Shown: positions 1-6,729 of the stretch, piece by piece | How positions within the stretch are numbered: position 1 is the first letter of the stretch | Layout of the letters: each line of letters starts with the position of its first letter | From: Aliirhizobium wenxiniae | GTDB lineage: Bacteria > Pseudomonadota > Alphaproteobacteria > Rhizobiales > Rhizobiaceae | NCBI RefSeq assembly: GCF_014201355.1 | Contig: NZ_JACHEG010000001.1 | Span: 620,001 to 684,000, forward strand | Length of the DNA stretch: 64,000 nt | Direction: 5' to 3' | Made by a program: the position numbers and the translations under genes | Notes under the pieces: model-generated | Databases searched by the model: none | Seen by the model: only the letters and a program-made list of their open reading frames with translations | What the model was told of the DNA's origin: nothing

Positions 1-24
1 CCACCTCAAATCAGGAGACGCCCG

Positions 25-399
25 ATGAAAAAGCTCATCCTCGCAACTGCGGCATTCGCCGCACTCGCCACAGCAGCCCTCGCCGCAAGCCCGTTCACGA
101 CGGTCAAGACCGCCAAGGGAAACGTGCTTGCCGGCGAAAAAGGCATGACGGTCTACACTTTCAAGAACGACAAGGCCGGCATGTCGAACTGCTACGACAA
201 ATGCGCCCAGAACTGGCCGCCGGTTATGGCCGCTTCCGATGCCAAGCCTGATGGTGCATACTCGCTCGTCACCCGTAAGGACGGGGCAAAACAATGGGCC
301 AAGGACGGCATGCCGCTCTATTACTGGGTGAAGGACACCAAGCAAGGCGACACGACCGGTGATGGCGTGAACGGTGTATGGGATGTCGCCAAGCCCTGA
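25..399 (+). CDS. Small secreted protein of the Lipoprotein_15 (COG4315) type
   Basis: A 124-residue protein with a cleavable Sec signal peptide (charged MKK start, hydrophobic residues 4-20, likely cut near ALA-A at 20-21). There is no lipobox cysteine, so it is probably soluble in the periplasm. Two short related segments, GMTVYTF (40-46) and GMPLYYW (95-101), and the Cys56-x3-Cys60 stretch followed by NWPP are the marks of the Lipoprotein_15 repeat family, whose function is unknown. A Shine-Dalgarno-like AGGAG lies about 8 bases before the ATG. The ECF sigma factor that follows overlaps its end, so this gene probably belongs to the same transcript and may be part of that regulon (inference). 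Upstream sequence is cut off by the window edge. Confidence 0.85.
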   Translation: MKKLILATAAFAALATAALAASPFTTVKTAKGNVLAGEKGMTVYTFKNDKAGMSNCYDKCAQNWPPVMAASDAKPDGAYSLVTRKDGAKQWAKDGMPLYYWVKDTKQGDTTGDGVNGVWDVAKP

Positions 400-949
400 T
401 CTTCCCAACTCAGAGAGGGCGACCGGAGGCGAGACCGAAAACCTCGCACCGGTTGCCTTTGAAGCAAGAATTCTCGCTCTCCTGCCGCAGCTCAGGCGCT
501 ATTCACGCAGCCTGACGCGATCGGACACGGAGAGCGAGGATTTGCTTCAGGACTGTGTCGAAAAGGCCCTCCTCAGCCGCAGCCAGTGGCGCGGCACGAA
601 TTTCAGGGCATGGGCCTACCGGATCATGACTAATCTTCATCTCAACGCGCGCCGATTTCGCATACGTCACCCATCGGCGACAACCGACGGCAGCGAGATC
701 GAGGATCTCGCCATGACATCTGCAGATCCGCTCGAAAGCCGAAGGCTCATGCAGTCTCTGGCCAGCCTTCCAGCTGAATTTCGCGTCGTTCTGACATTGG
801 TCGTCGTCGAGGGTTATGCCTATCAGGAGGTGGCCGAGATGCTGGACATTCCCATCGGAACGGTCATGTCGCGACTATCTCGCGCGCGCCACGCACTGCG
901 GGAAAAGATGCGCGAAGCCAACATCATTCCACTGCGGAGACCCCGATGA
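383..949 (+). CDS. ECF-type RNA polymerase sigma factor
   Basis: A group 4 (extracytoplasmic function) sigma factor of about 188 residues. Region 2 is seen around residues 32-90, with the typical DLLQDCVEKAL helix and the FRAWAYRIMTN core. Region 4 is at about 120-177, with the helix-turn-helix YQEVAEMLDIPIGTVMSRLS. It would direct RNA polymerase to a small envelope or stress regulon. I chose ATG 383; GTG 374 in the same frame would add three residues. Either start lies inside the preceding gene (17-26 bases overlap), so translation is probably coupled. The stop overlaps the anti-sigma start (ATGA, 946-949). The target promoter motif cannot be read here because the upstream region is missing. 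Confidence 0.92.
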   Translation: MSPSPDLPNSERATGGETENLAPVAFEARILALLPQLRRYSRSLTRSDTESEDLLQDCVEKALLSRSQWRGTNFRAWAYRIMTNLHLNARRFRIRHPSATTDGSEIEDLAMTSADPLESRRLMQSLASLPAEFRVVLTLVVVEGYAYQEVAEMLDIPIGTVMSRLSRARHALREKMREANIIPLRRPR

Positions 950-1731
950 CAGAGCGCCGCTCCATCTCCGAGGAACAGCTGCACGCCTATGTCGATGATC
1001 TTCTCGACGAAGCGGATCGCCGGCGTGTGGAAGAATTTCTCGGTGAAAATCCGGAGGCGGCCGAGATGATCGCAGACTGGCAGTCGCAAAACGACGGCCT
1101 CCGCTCAGCCTTCGCCGGTTACCAGAAATCGTCAGCCGCAGATCTTCAACTGGTTACCATGAGCGGCAACCAGACGAGGGGCCTCCGCACGAACCGCCTG
1201 TCGCTCGTCGCGGCCTCACTTGCCATCTTCGCGCTTGGCGCACTGGGGGGACATTACGCCCCTGCCCTGTTTGATAAACCCGAAATCACGCCGGCCTATA
1301 CCGATGCCCTTCCACAGGAGGCAAATAACGCCTTCCTCGTCTATGCGAGCGAAGTCCGCCACCCGGTCGAGGTTTTTGCCGATCAGGAAGCACATCTCGC
1401 CACCTGGCTGGGCAAACGACTGTCGATCCCCGATCTCAAAGTGCCCAACCTGCAATCGCTTGGCTTTCGCCTTGTCGGAGGAAGGCTGCTGCCAGTCGTC
1501 GGCACGGCCGGCGCCATGTTCATGTATGAGGATGCAGTCGGTCAGCGCCTGACCGTGATCGTCGGGCGCAATCCGCAAAACCAGTCCACAAGCTTCCGCT
1601 TGGCCTCTGCCGGCGATATCGAGACGTTCTACTGGATCGACGGCGATCTAGGTTATGCGGTCACCGGTGAAATCTCCCGTGCCACGCTGCAGAAAGTTGC
1701 GGAGGAATGTTATCGCCAGTTTCCATCCTGA
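946..1731 (+). CDS. Transmembrane anti-sigma factor
   Basis: A 261-residue protein predicted to hold the preceding sigma factor at the inner membrane. The N-terminal cytoplasmic domain (about 8-60) has the alphaproteobacterial anti-sigma pattern EEQLHAYVDDLLDEADRR. It keeps the His but lacks the CxxC of classical zinc anti-sigma domains. One membrane helix is seen at about 85-105, and the remainder (106-261) would be periplasmic and sense the signal. The start codon overlaps the sigma factor stop by four bases, the usual arrangement for such pairs. The signal cannot be inferred from sequence. Confidence 0.88.
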   Translation: MTERRSISEEQLHAYVDDLLDEADRRRVEEFLGENPEAAEMIADWQSQNDGLRSAFAGYQKSSAADLQLVTMSGNQTRGLRTNRLSLVAASLAIFALGALGGHYAPALFDKPEITPAYTDALPQEANNAFLVYASEVRHPVEVFADQEAHLATWLGKRLSIPDLKVPNLQSLGFRLVGGRLLPVVGTAGAMFMYEDAVGQRLTVIVGRNPQNQSTSFRLASAGDIETFYWIDGDLGYAVTGEISRATLQKVAEECYRQFPS

Positions 1732-1797
1732 GCGACGCTTGGCATCCGCAGAGAAAGTCTTAGGTTAGCCTTTTAGGCCAAACCGGGGTTTTGCATC

Positions 1798-2640
1798 ATG
1801 CACGATATTGCCGCCGCCACTCTCCCATCCGGAATACGTTTGCCCTCGCTGGGACTTGGGACATGGAAGATGGGCGAGAACGCCCGGACAGCCAGCCAGG
1901 AGGTCGAGAGCCTGAAACGCGGCCTCGATCTCGGCATGACGCTGATCGATACGGCCGAACTGTATGGCGAAGGCGGCGCGGAAACAATTACCGGAAAGGC
2001 GATCGAGGGACGGCGTGACGAGGTCTTCCTCGTCAGCAAGGTCTATCCCTTCAACGCCAGCCGTAAGGGCGTCATAGATGCCTGCGAAAGAAGCCTCCAA
2101 AGGTTGAAGACCGATCGGCTGGACCTCTATCTTCTTCACTGGCGTGGCGAGCACGATCTTGAGGAAACCGTGGCCGGTTTTGAGGAGCTGCGCAGGGCAG
2201 GCAAGATCCGTGAATGGGGCGTCTCGAATTTCGATGTCGAGGACATGGAAGACCTGATGGAGGTGGAAGACGGAGAAAACTGCGCTGCCAATCAGGTCCT
2301 TTACAATCTTTCCCGCCGGGGTGTTGAACACGATCTAATGCCCTGGTGTCAGGAGCGTGGCATTCCGATCATGGCCTATTCTCCCATCGAACAGGGCCGG
2401 ATATTGCGCAACACCGAACTGATCCGCATCGCCAAGGCCTATCAGGCAACACCCGCCCAGCTGGCACTGGCCTTTGTCATGCGAGCGAGAAACACAATCG
2501 CCATCCCGAAATCCAGCGATCCGCACCGTGTCGAGGAAAATGCCGGCGCGGCGAGACTGGAGATCAGCAGGGAGGATTGGGCAGCGCTCGACGCAGTCTT
2601 CCCGCCGCCGTTCAGAAAGCAGCCACTGGAAATGCTGTGA
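1798..2640 (+). CDS. Aldo/keto reductase
   Basis: A 280-residue cytosolic NADPH-dependent oxidoreductase of the aldo/keto reductase superfamily, a single (beta/alpha)8 barrel. The catalytic tetrad is present as Asp51, Tyr56, Lys81 and His114 (motifs [14 protein letters not shown] and LLHWRG). The cofactor-binding end is seen as [18 protein letters not shown] near residues 240-257. It resembles the YeaE/2,5-diketo-gluconate reductase-like branch, but the substrate is not predictable. It starts 66 bases after the anti-sigma gene and could be read through from that operon or have its own promoter. It ends one base before the convergent capsule gene. Confidence 0.92.
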   Translation: MHDIAAATLPSGIRLPSLGLGTWKMGENARTASQEVESLKRGLDLGMTLIDTAELYGEGGAETITGKAIEGRRDEVFLVSKVYPFNASRKGVIDACERSLQRLKTDRLDLYLLHWRGEHDLEETVAGFEELRRAGKIREWGVSNFDVEDMEDLMEVEDGENCAANQVLYNLSRRGVEHDLMPWCQERGIPIMAYSPIEQGRILRNTELIRIAKAYQATPAQLALAFVMRARNTIAIPKSSDPHRVEENAGAARLEISREDWAALDAVFPPPFRKQPLEML

Positions 2641-2641
2641 T

Positions 2642-3679
2642 CTAAAGACGAGCCCGCCCGGCTACGATGGCATCGATTGCATGAAATACGTCCGAAACCT
2701 GCCGGGTCTCAGGATCGCGATAGATCGGATAGTGGATGAAAGCGGCAGCGGTAAGCTGGTCGATGCTGCGCTTTACCACGCGACGCTTCGATACTATTGC
2801 TCGGGCATGCTCGCTCATGTGGTCATCGGTCAGGCCCCAGCCGCTGTAGAAGGGCGCGGCGTAACAGCGTACAGGCACACCGCGCAAAAGCGCGTCGAAA
2901 CCAAACTGGCTGGCAACCGTCCATACCTCGTCGACCACCTTCAGGATCGACGCAGCCGAGACAGGTTCAGCCGACAGCGTGACCCCCGCCCTGCCCGCCG
3001 CTACCTCGGTAAGATAACCCTTCCTGTAGCCAGCAATGACATCAGGATGCGTGCGAACGATACATTGGGCACCACTCGCTAGCGCATCGTCGAGCATGGC
3101 GATGAAGGATGCCGATGAGCCGAGAGAAAGCGGAACGGAGACGTCTCCCTTCACTTGGTCGATCAGCAGAATTCTGCGTTTGCCGCTTGCCTCGAACTTC
3201 GGTTCTCGATGCGGAAGATGGTTGTATTTGGACAAACCATGCAGAACGATCCCGTCGCGCACATCCCGCGCCTCCTGCCCGCAATCGTTAGACATTTCAG
3301 CGATAATTCGCTCTAGACGCGACGCCTTCGACGCATCCGTTGACAAGGCCAGATCGTCCGCGACGATGGAAAAAGGTAGAACACCGGATTTTCCAAGCTG
3401 AACGGAGCGAAGAAATCCGTCTTCGAGCCGCCAATGAGGCAGACTGCGCGCCGTCGCTATCGTCTCAGTCATCTTCGCGACGACGCGACCACCCCAGGCG
3501 ATGGTTCCGCTGATGCCGGGAGCAAGGCAGGTCCGAATCTCGGGCAATCCGAGATAGTCCTTTACCCACGGCATGTCTTTGCGAAGCCAGCGCATGGCTC
3601 CGAGCGACGTTCCGACCGGGGGAAGCCAGGGCTTTCCCCCGATCCTGCCGGGATCATCATATGTCAAGGCAACGACCAT
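2642..3679 (-). CDS. KpsC-like capsular polysaccharide protein (orphan)
   Basis: A 345-residue protein of the Capsule_synth family (PF05159, KpsC/KpsS). In the KpsC family such modules are beta-Kdo glycosyltransferases that build the linker on which group 2 capsule is made. Family motifs visible are RLEDGFLRS (84-92), RTHPD (209-213), SQFGFDAL (257-264) and PFYSGWGLT (276-284). It equals a single KpsC half, not the double module of full KpsC. No other capsule gene lies near. It starts 57 bases after ilvN on the same strand and could share its transcript. The ATG has only a weak ribosome site, so the exact start is uncertain. Confidence 0.8.
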   Translation of the reverse strand: MVVALTYDDPGRIGGKPWLPPVGTSLGAMRWLRKDMPWVKDYLGLPEIRTCLAPGISGTIAWGGRVVAKMTETIATARSLPHWRLEDGFLRSVQLGKSGVLPFSIVADDLALSTDASKASRLERIIAEMSNDCGQEARDVRDGIVLHGLSKYNHLPHREPKFEASGKRRILLIDQVKGDVSVPLSLGSSASFIAMLDDALASGAQCIVRTHPDVIAGYRKGYLTEVAAGRAGVTLSAEPVSAASILKVVDEVWTVASQFGFDALLRGVPVRCYAAPFYSGWGLTDDHMSEHARAIVSKRRVVKRSIDQLTAAAFIHYPIYRDPETRQVSDVFHAIDAIVAGRARL

Positions 3680-3736
3680 CCACGTTGGAGGAGATTTGTT
3701 ATCGCCTACTCTGGACGGCCAGCTTTGTCCAATCAG

Positions 3737-4309
3737 TTACATGCCCTGCGGGCCGCGATTCATCGCCGCGATACCCGTACGGCAGACCTCGATCAGTCCG
3801 AGCGGCTTCACCACTGCCACGAACTGGTCGATCTTCGACGATTTTCCGGTGATCTCGAAAATGAAATGACCGACCGTCGCATCGACAACCTTCGCCTGGA
3901 AGGCATCGGCAAGGCGCAGGACCTCCGCCCGGCCCTCGCCGGTCCCGGCCACCTTGATCAGCGCCACTTCGCGTTCGATCGGGCGTTCCTGACCAAGCTG
4001 GCCTGCACGCACCGTCAGGTCGACAACCCGATGCACAGGAACGATACGCTCAAGCTGGGCCTTGATCTGCTCAAGAACGGTCGGCGTACCGTTGGTCACA
4101 ATCGTAATTCGCGATAGGTGGGATTCGTGTTCGGTCTCCGAGACGGTGAGACTTTCAATATTGTAGCCGCGACCGGAGAAAAGGCCGATAACGCGGGCAA
4201 GCACGCCCGGTTCGTTGGTGACAAGAACCGATAGCGTATGGCTCTCGACCTTAGCGGTCTCCGGGCTGATGAAATAGGCAGAGCCCGTCGGTTGCTGATG
4301 TGCGTTCAT
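3737..4309 (-). CDS. ilvN: Acetolactate synthase small (regulatory) subunit
   Basis: The 190-residue regulatory subunit of acetohydroxyacid synthase (also named ilvH), which activates the catalytic subunit and confers feedback inhibition by valine. An N-terminal ACT domain is clear at about 25-100, with the motif TNEPGVLARVIGLFSGRGYNI; the C-terminal ALS_ss domain follows. The length is slightly above the E. coli IlvH because of an N-terminal extension of about 20 residues. It lies 152 bases downstream of ilvB on the same strand, and the gap holds a copy of the 71-bp repeat. It is probably in the same attenuated operon. Confidence 0.97.
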   Translation of the reverse strand: MNAHQQPTGSAYFISPETAKVESHTLSVLVTNEPGVLARVIGLFSGRGYNIESLTVSETEHESHLSRITIVTNGTPTVLEQIKAQLERIVPVHRVVDLTVRAGQLGQERPIEREVALIKVAGTGEGRAEVLRLADAFQAKVVDATVGHFIFEITGKSSKIDQFVAVVKPLGLIEVCRTGIAAMNRGPQGM

Positions 4310-4328
4310 GATCCTGGGTCCATTTTCC

Positions 4329-4399
4329 TAAAGCATGCCTCCCGAAAATGTTCTGCGGTTTCGGGACAAAAACATGCGTCAAATCAGATAACCAAAGCG
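4329..4399. repeat. 71-bp intergenic repeat, copy A
   Basis: This segment aligns without gaps to 41580-41650 over 71 bases; I count about 51 identical positions. Conserved parts are the left edge TAAAGCATG, the centre GCGGTTT, the ACATGCG segment and the right edge AAAGCG. Outward GCATG and inward CATGC give it a partly palindromic form. It resembles the short palindromic elements scattered between genes in Agrobacterium and Rhizobium genomes (recollection). This copy lies between ilvB and ilvN inside an operon, so it should be transcribed. Confidence 0.75.
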
Positions 4400-4461
4400 C
4401 CAGAGCCAAATCTCGATGATCGCGCGGCACCTTGGAGTTTCGTCAGGAATACCAACTCGTA

Positions 4462-6249
4462 TCAAACGAGCTGGCGGCCCTTTGCATCGATGGCCGTCGC
4501 AACGACTTCGTCCGAAGCCTCATCCGGCAGCAGCATCTCGTTGTGTGCCTTGCCCGACGGGATCATCGGGAAGCAGTTGGCCAGATTGGCAACACGGCAG
4601 TCGAAGATGACGGGAGCCTTGACCGCGATCATCTCGGCAATCTTGCCATCCAGTTCCTTGGGATCGTCGCAATACATGCCGACAGCGCCATAGGCTTCCG
4701 CCAGCTTGACGAAATCGGGCATGGCTTCGGTGTAGGAATTCGACAGGCGGTTGCCGTGCAGCAACTGCTGCCACTGGCGCACCATGCCCATATACTGGTT
4801 GTTCAGGATGAAGATCTTCACCGGCAGGTTATGCTGGATAGCGCAGGACATTTCCTGGATGCACATCTGGATAGACGCATCGCCGGCGATATCGATGACA
4901 AGCGCATCCGGATGTGCAACCTGCACGCCGAGTGCTGCCGGCAGGCCGTAACCCATAGTGCCGAGACCGCCCGACGTCATCCAGTGGTTCGGCTCCTCGA
5001 AGCCGAAGAACTGGGCCGCCCACATCTGGTGCTGGCCGACTTCGGTGGTGATGTAGGTATCACGCCCCTTGGTGGCTTCGGCAAGACGCTCCAGAGCATA
5101 TTGCGGCATGATGACGTCATTGGAGTTCTTGTAGGAGAAAGACTTGCGCGCGCGCCAGGTCTCGATCGAAGAGCGCCATTCGGCCGTCTGGGTCTTTTCC
5201 GGCTTCTTCGGCAGCGCCCGCCACAGGCGAACCATATCTTCCAGAACGCGACCGACATCGCCGATGATCGGAATATCAACCCGAACGTTCTTGTTGATCG
5301 ACGACGGATCGATATCGATATGGACCTTGCGCGAATTCGGCGAAAACGCGTTCAGACGGCCAGTGATACGGTCATCGAAACGAGCGCCTATACAAACCAT
5401 GACGTCGCAATCATGCATCGCCATATTGGCCTCGTAGGAGCCATGCATGCCGAGCATACCGAGCCAGTTCTTGCCCGACGCCGGATAGGCACCGAGACCC
5501 ATCAGCGTCGAGGTGATCGGGGCATCGGTCAGTTCCACCAGCTCTCGCAGCAGCTTGGAGGCTTCCGGGCCGGCATTGATGACGCCGCCGCCGGTATAGA
5601 GGATCGGACGACGAGCCGTTGCCATCAGTTCGACTGCAGCCTGGATCGCCTTCAGATCACCATTGACCTTCGGCTTGTAGCTCTTGCTTGCCGATGCTTC
5701 CGAAGGTGGAACATAGGTGCCGGTGGCGAACTGTACGTCCTTCGGGATATCGACAACGACCGGTCCGGGGCGACCGGTCTGTGCGATACGGAACGCCTCG
5801 TGAATGATGCCTGCCAGTTCGTTGACATCCTTCACCAACCAGTTGTGCTTGGTGCAGGGGCGCGTGATGCCGACGGTATCTGCTTCCTGAAAAGCATCCG
5901 AACCGATCAGCGTCGTCGGAACCTGGCCGGTCAGGCAGACCAGCGGGATCGAATCCATCAGTGCGTCCTGCAGCGGCGTGACCGCATTCGTTGCACCCGG
6001 ACCGGAGGTGACCAGCATGACGCCAACCTTGCCAGTGGAGCGCGCGTAACCTTCGGCCGCGTGACCGGCACCCTGTTCATGACGGACGAGAATATGCTGG
6101 ATGTCATCCTGCTGAAAAATCTCGTCATAAATCGGAAGCACGGCACCGCCGGGATAGCCGAAAATATGCTCGACGCCGTTGTCCTTCAAAGCGCGAAGCA
6201 CGATTTCGGCACCTGTCATCCGGTTGCCGTTATCCGCCGTATCCGTCAT
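4462..6249 (-). CDS. ilvB: Acetolactate synthase catalytic subunit
   Basis: The large subunit (595 residues, also named ilvI) of acetohydroxyacid synthase, a thiamine-diphosphate and FAD enzyme. It condenses pyruvate with pyruvate or 2-oxobutyrate in the first common step of valine, leucine and isoleucine synthesis. Visible features are the GYPGGAVLP loop (31-39), catalytic Glu58 in VRHEQGAGHAAEGYAR, TSGPGATN, and the ThDP/Mg motif GDAS ... NNQYMGMVRQWQ near the C-terminus. I start at ATG 6249 because AGGAGG lies about 6 bases upstream; an in-frame start at 6285 would lack this. The 5' region carries a leader-peptide attenuator, so expression should follow branched-chain aminoacyl-tRNA supply. 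Confidence 0.98.
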   Translation of the reverse strand: MTDTADNGNRMTGAEIVLRALKDNGVEHIFGYPGGAVLPIYDEIFQQDDIQHILVRHEQGAGHAAEGYARSTGKVGVMLVTSGPGATNAVTPLQDALMDSIPLVCLTGQVPTTLIGSDAFQEADTVGITRPCTKHNWLVKDVNELAGIIHEAFRIAQTGRPGPVVVDIPKDVQFATGTYVPPSEASASKSYKPKVNGDLKAIQAAVELMATARRPILYTGGGVINAGPEASKLLRELVELTDAPITSTLMGLGAYPASGKNWLGMLGMHGSYEANMAMHDCDVMVCIGARFDDRITGRLNAFSPNSRKVHIDIDPSSINKNVRVDIPIIGDVGRVLEDMVRLWRALPKKPEKTQTAEWRSSIETWRARKSFSYKNSNDVIMPQYALERLAEATKGRDTYITTEVGQHQMWAAQFFGFEEPNHWMTSGGLGTMGYGLPAALGVQVAHPDALVIDIAGDASIQMCIQEMSCAIQHNLPVKIFILNNQYMGMVRQWQQLLHGNRLSNSYTEAMPDFVKLAEAYGAVGMYCDDPKELDGKIAEMIAVKAPVIFDCRVANLANCFPMIPSGKAHNEMLLPDEASDEVVATAIDAKGRQLV

Positions 6250-6354
6250 GTCCTGTCCTCCTGATGTCTGGCCTTTTATCCGCAATGGCCTGGATTGCTG
6301 CTGGAGATTTGCTTCTGGTTTCTAGATTGAGATGATTGACCGGAAACAAGGCAT

Positions 6355-6377
6355 AAAAAAAGGCCCCTTAGGAGCCT
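6355..6377 (-). terminator. ilv attenuator terminator
   Basis: On the minus strand a 7-bp stem (AGGCTCC / GGGGCCT with one G-T pair, loop TAA) is followed by a run of T residues. It lies 35 bases after the leader-peptide stop codon and about 105 bases before the ilvB start. This is the place and form of an intrinsic terminator in an amino-acid attenuator. Confidence 0.82.
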
Positions 6378-6384
6378 GTCTTTC

Positions 6385-6434
6385 CGCGCATGGGTGGCTA
6401 ACGCCGGACGGTTACACCGTCCTGCCCATGCGCG
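6385..6434 (-). promoter_or_regulatory. Alternative leader hairpin of the ilv attenuator
   Basis: A perfect 10-bp inverted repeat, CGCGCATGGG (6434-6425) with CCCATGCGCG (6394-6385) read on the minus strand. It encloses a second perfect hairpin, GGACGGT-GTA-ACCGTCC, that contains the leader-peptide stop codon. The outer stem overlaps the leader codons just after Val-Val, so a stalled or released ribosome would change its folding. A possible antiterminator pairing is GGGAGC (6439-6434) with GCTCCT of the terminator arm (6375-6370). The exact switch is an inference. Confidence 0.7.
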
Positions 6435-6468
6435 CTCCCACCACAATAAGTGCCTTCGAAATCTTCAT
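6412..6468 (-). CDS. Branched-chain leader peptide of the ilvBN operon
   Basis: An 18-codon reading frame, MKISKALIVVGARMGRTV, that carries consecutive Leu-Ile-Val-Val codons, the regulatory amino acids of this pathway. It precedes the terminator/antiterminator hairpins and ends inside the inner hairpin. There is no Shine-Dalgarno sequence before its ATG. The predicted transcription start lies only 2-3 bases upstream, so it may be translated leaderless, as I recall for trpL of Sinorhizobium meliloti. Ribosome stalling at CTT ATT GTG GTG under shortage would favour read-through into ilvB. Too short for standard gene finders. Confidence 0.82.
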   Translation of the reverse strand: MKISKALIVVGARMGRTV

Positions 6469-6477
6469 GACCGGGAG

Positions 6478-6506
6478 TGTTAGCCGCATAATACACATTC
6501 GTCAAC
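6478..6506 (-). promoter_or_regulatory. Predicted promoter of the ilvBN operon
   Basis: GTTGAC (6506-6501), a 17-base spacer and CTAACA (6483-6478) on the minus strand. The -35 box matches the rhizobial housekeeping consensus CTTGAC at five of six bases; the -10 box matches CTATAT at only three. The expected start is near 6471, directly before the leader-peptide ATG at 6468. Confidence 0.5.
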
Positions 6507-6519
6507 GCGGCGATTAATC

Positions 6520-6537
6520 AAAAAGCCTCTCGGAGGC
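6520..6537 (-). terminator. Intrinsic terminator with no assigned gene
   Basis: Read on the minus strand, GCCTC-CGA-GAGGC is followed by TTTTT. It lies just upstream of the ilv promoter. The only minus-strand frame leading into it is a 66-codon one (6514-6714) whose stop is after the hairpin, which makes it an unlikely gene. The hairpin may end an unrecognised small RNA or shield the ilv promoter from read-through. Confidence 0.6.
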
Positions 6538-6729
6538 CCTGTTTTCAATCAACCTGGTCATTTCGTTGGCAGAACCTACACCAGTTGTTAAGCGGCACGC
6601 CATAATTTGCATTTCCAGTACGCCGCCCGGACACTGCTTGAGTTTCCACCCCAATGACAGGGGCGCCTTTTGCTGAATGACGAATCCCATCGCTCTCCCA
6701 CAACAGGAGAGCAAGATCGCCGGGATCCT
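6538..6729. other. Unassigned intergenic segment, possible small RNA
   Basis: About 190 bases between the orphan minus-strand terminator and the HerA-like gene. No convincing reading frame, tRNA or known RNA family was recognised. Read on the minus strand, the pair CCCC ... GGGG near 6645-6660 could form a small stem. It should hold the plus-strand promoter of the ATPase gene, but I see no clear -35/-10 pair. Confidence 0.3.

Noticed and set aside
4432..6264. 610-codon open frame antisense to ilvB
   Set aside because: It mirrors the ilvB frame; GC-rich third positions of ilvB remove stops from the opposite strand. The protein has no domain and an odd composition (His, Arg and Asp rich).
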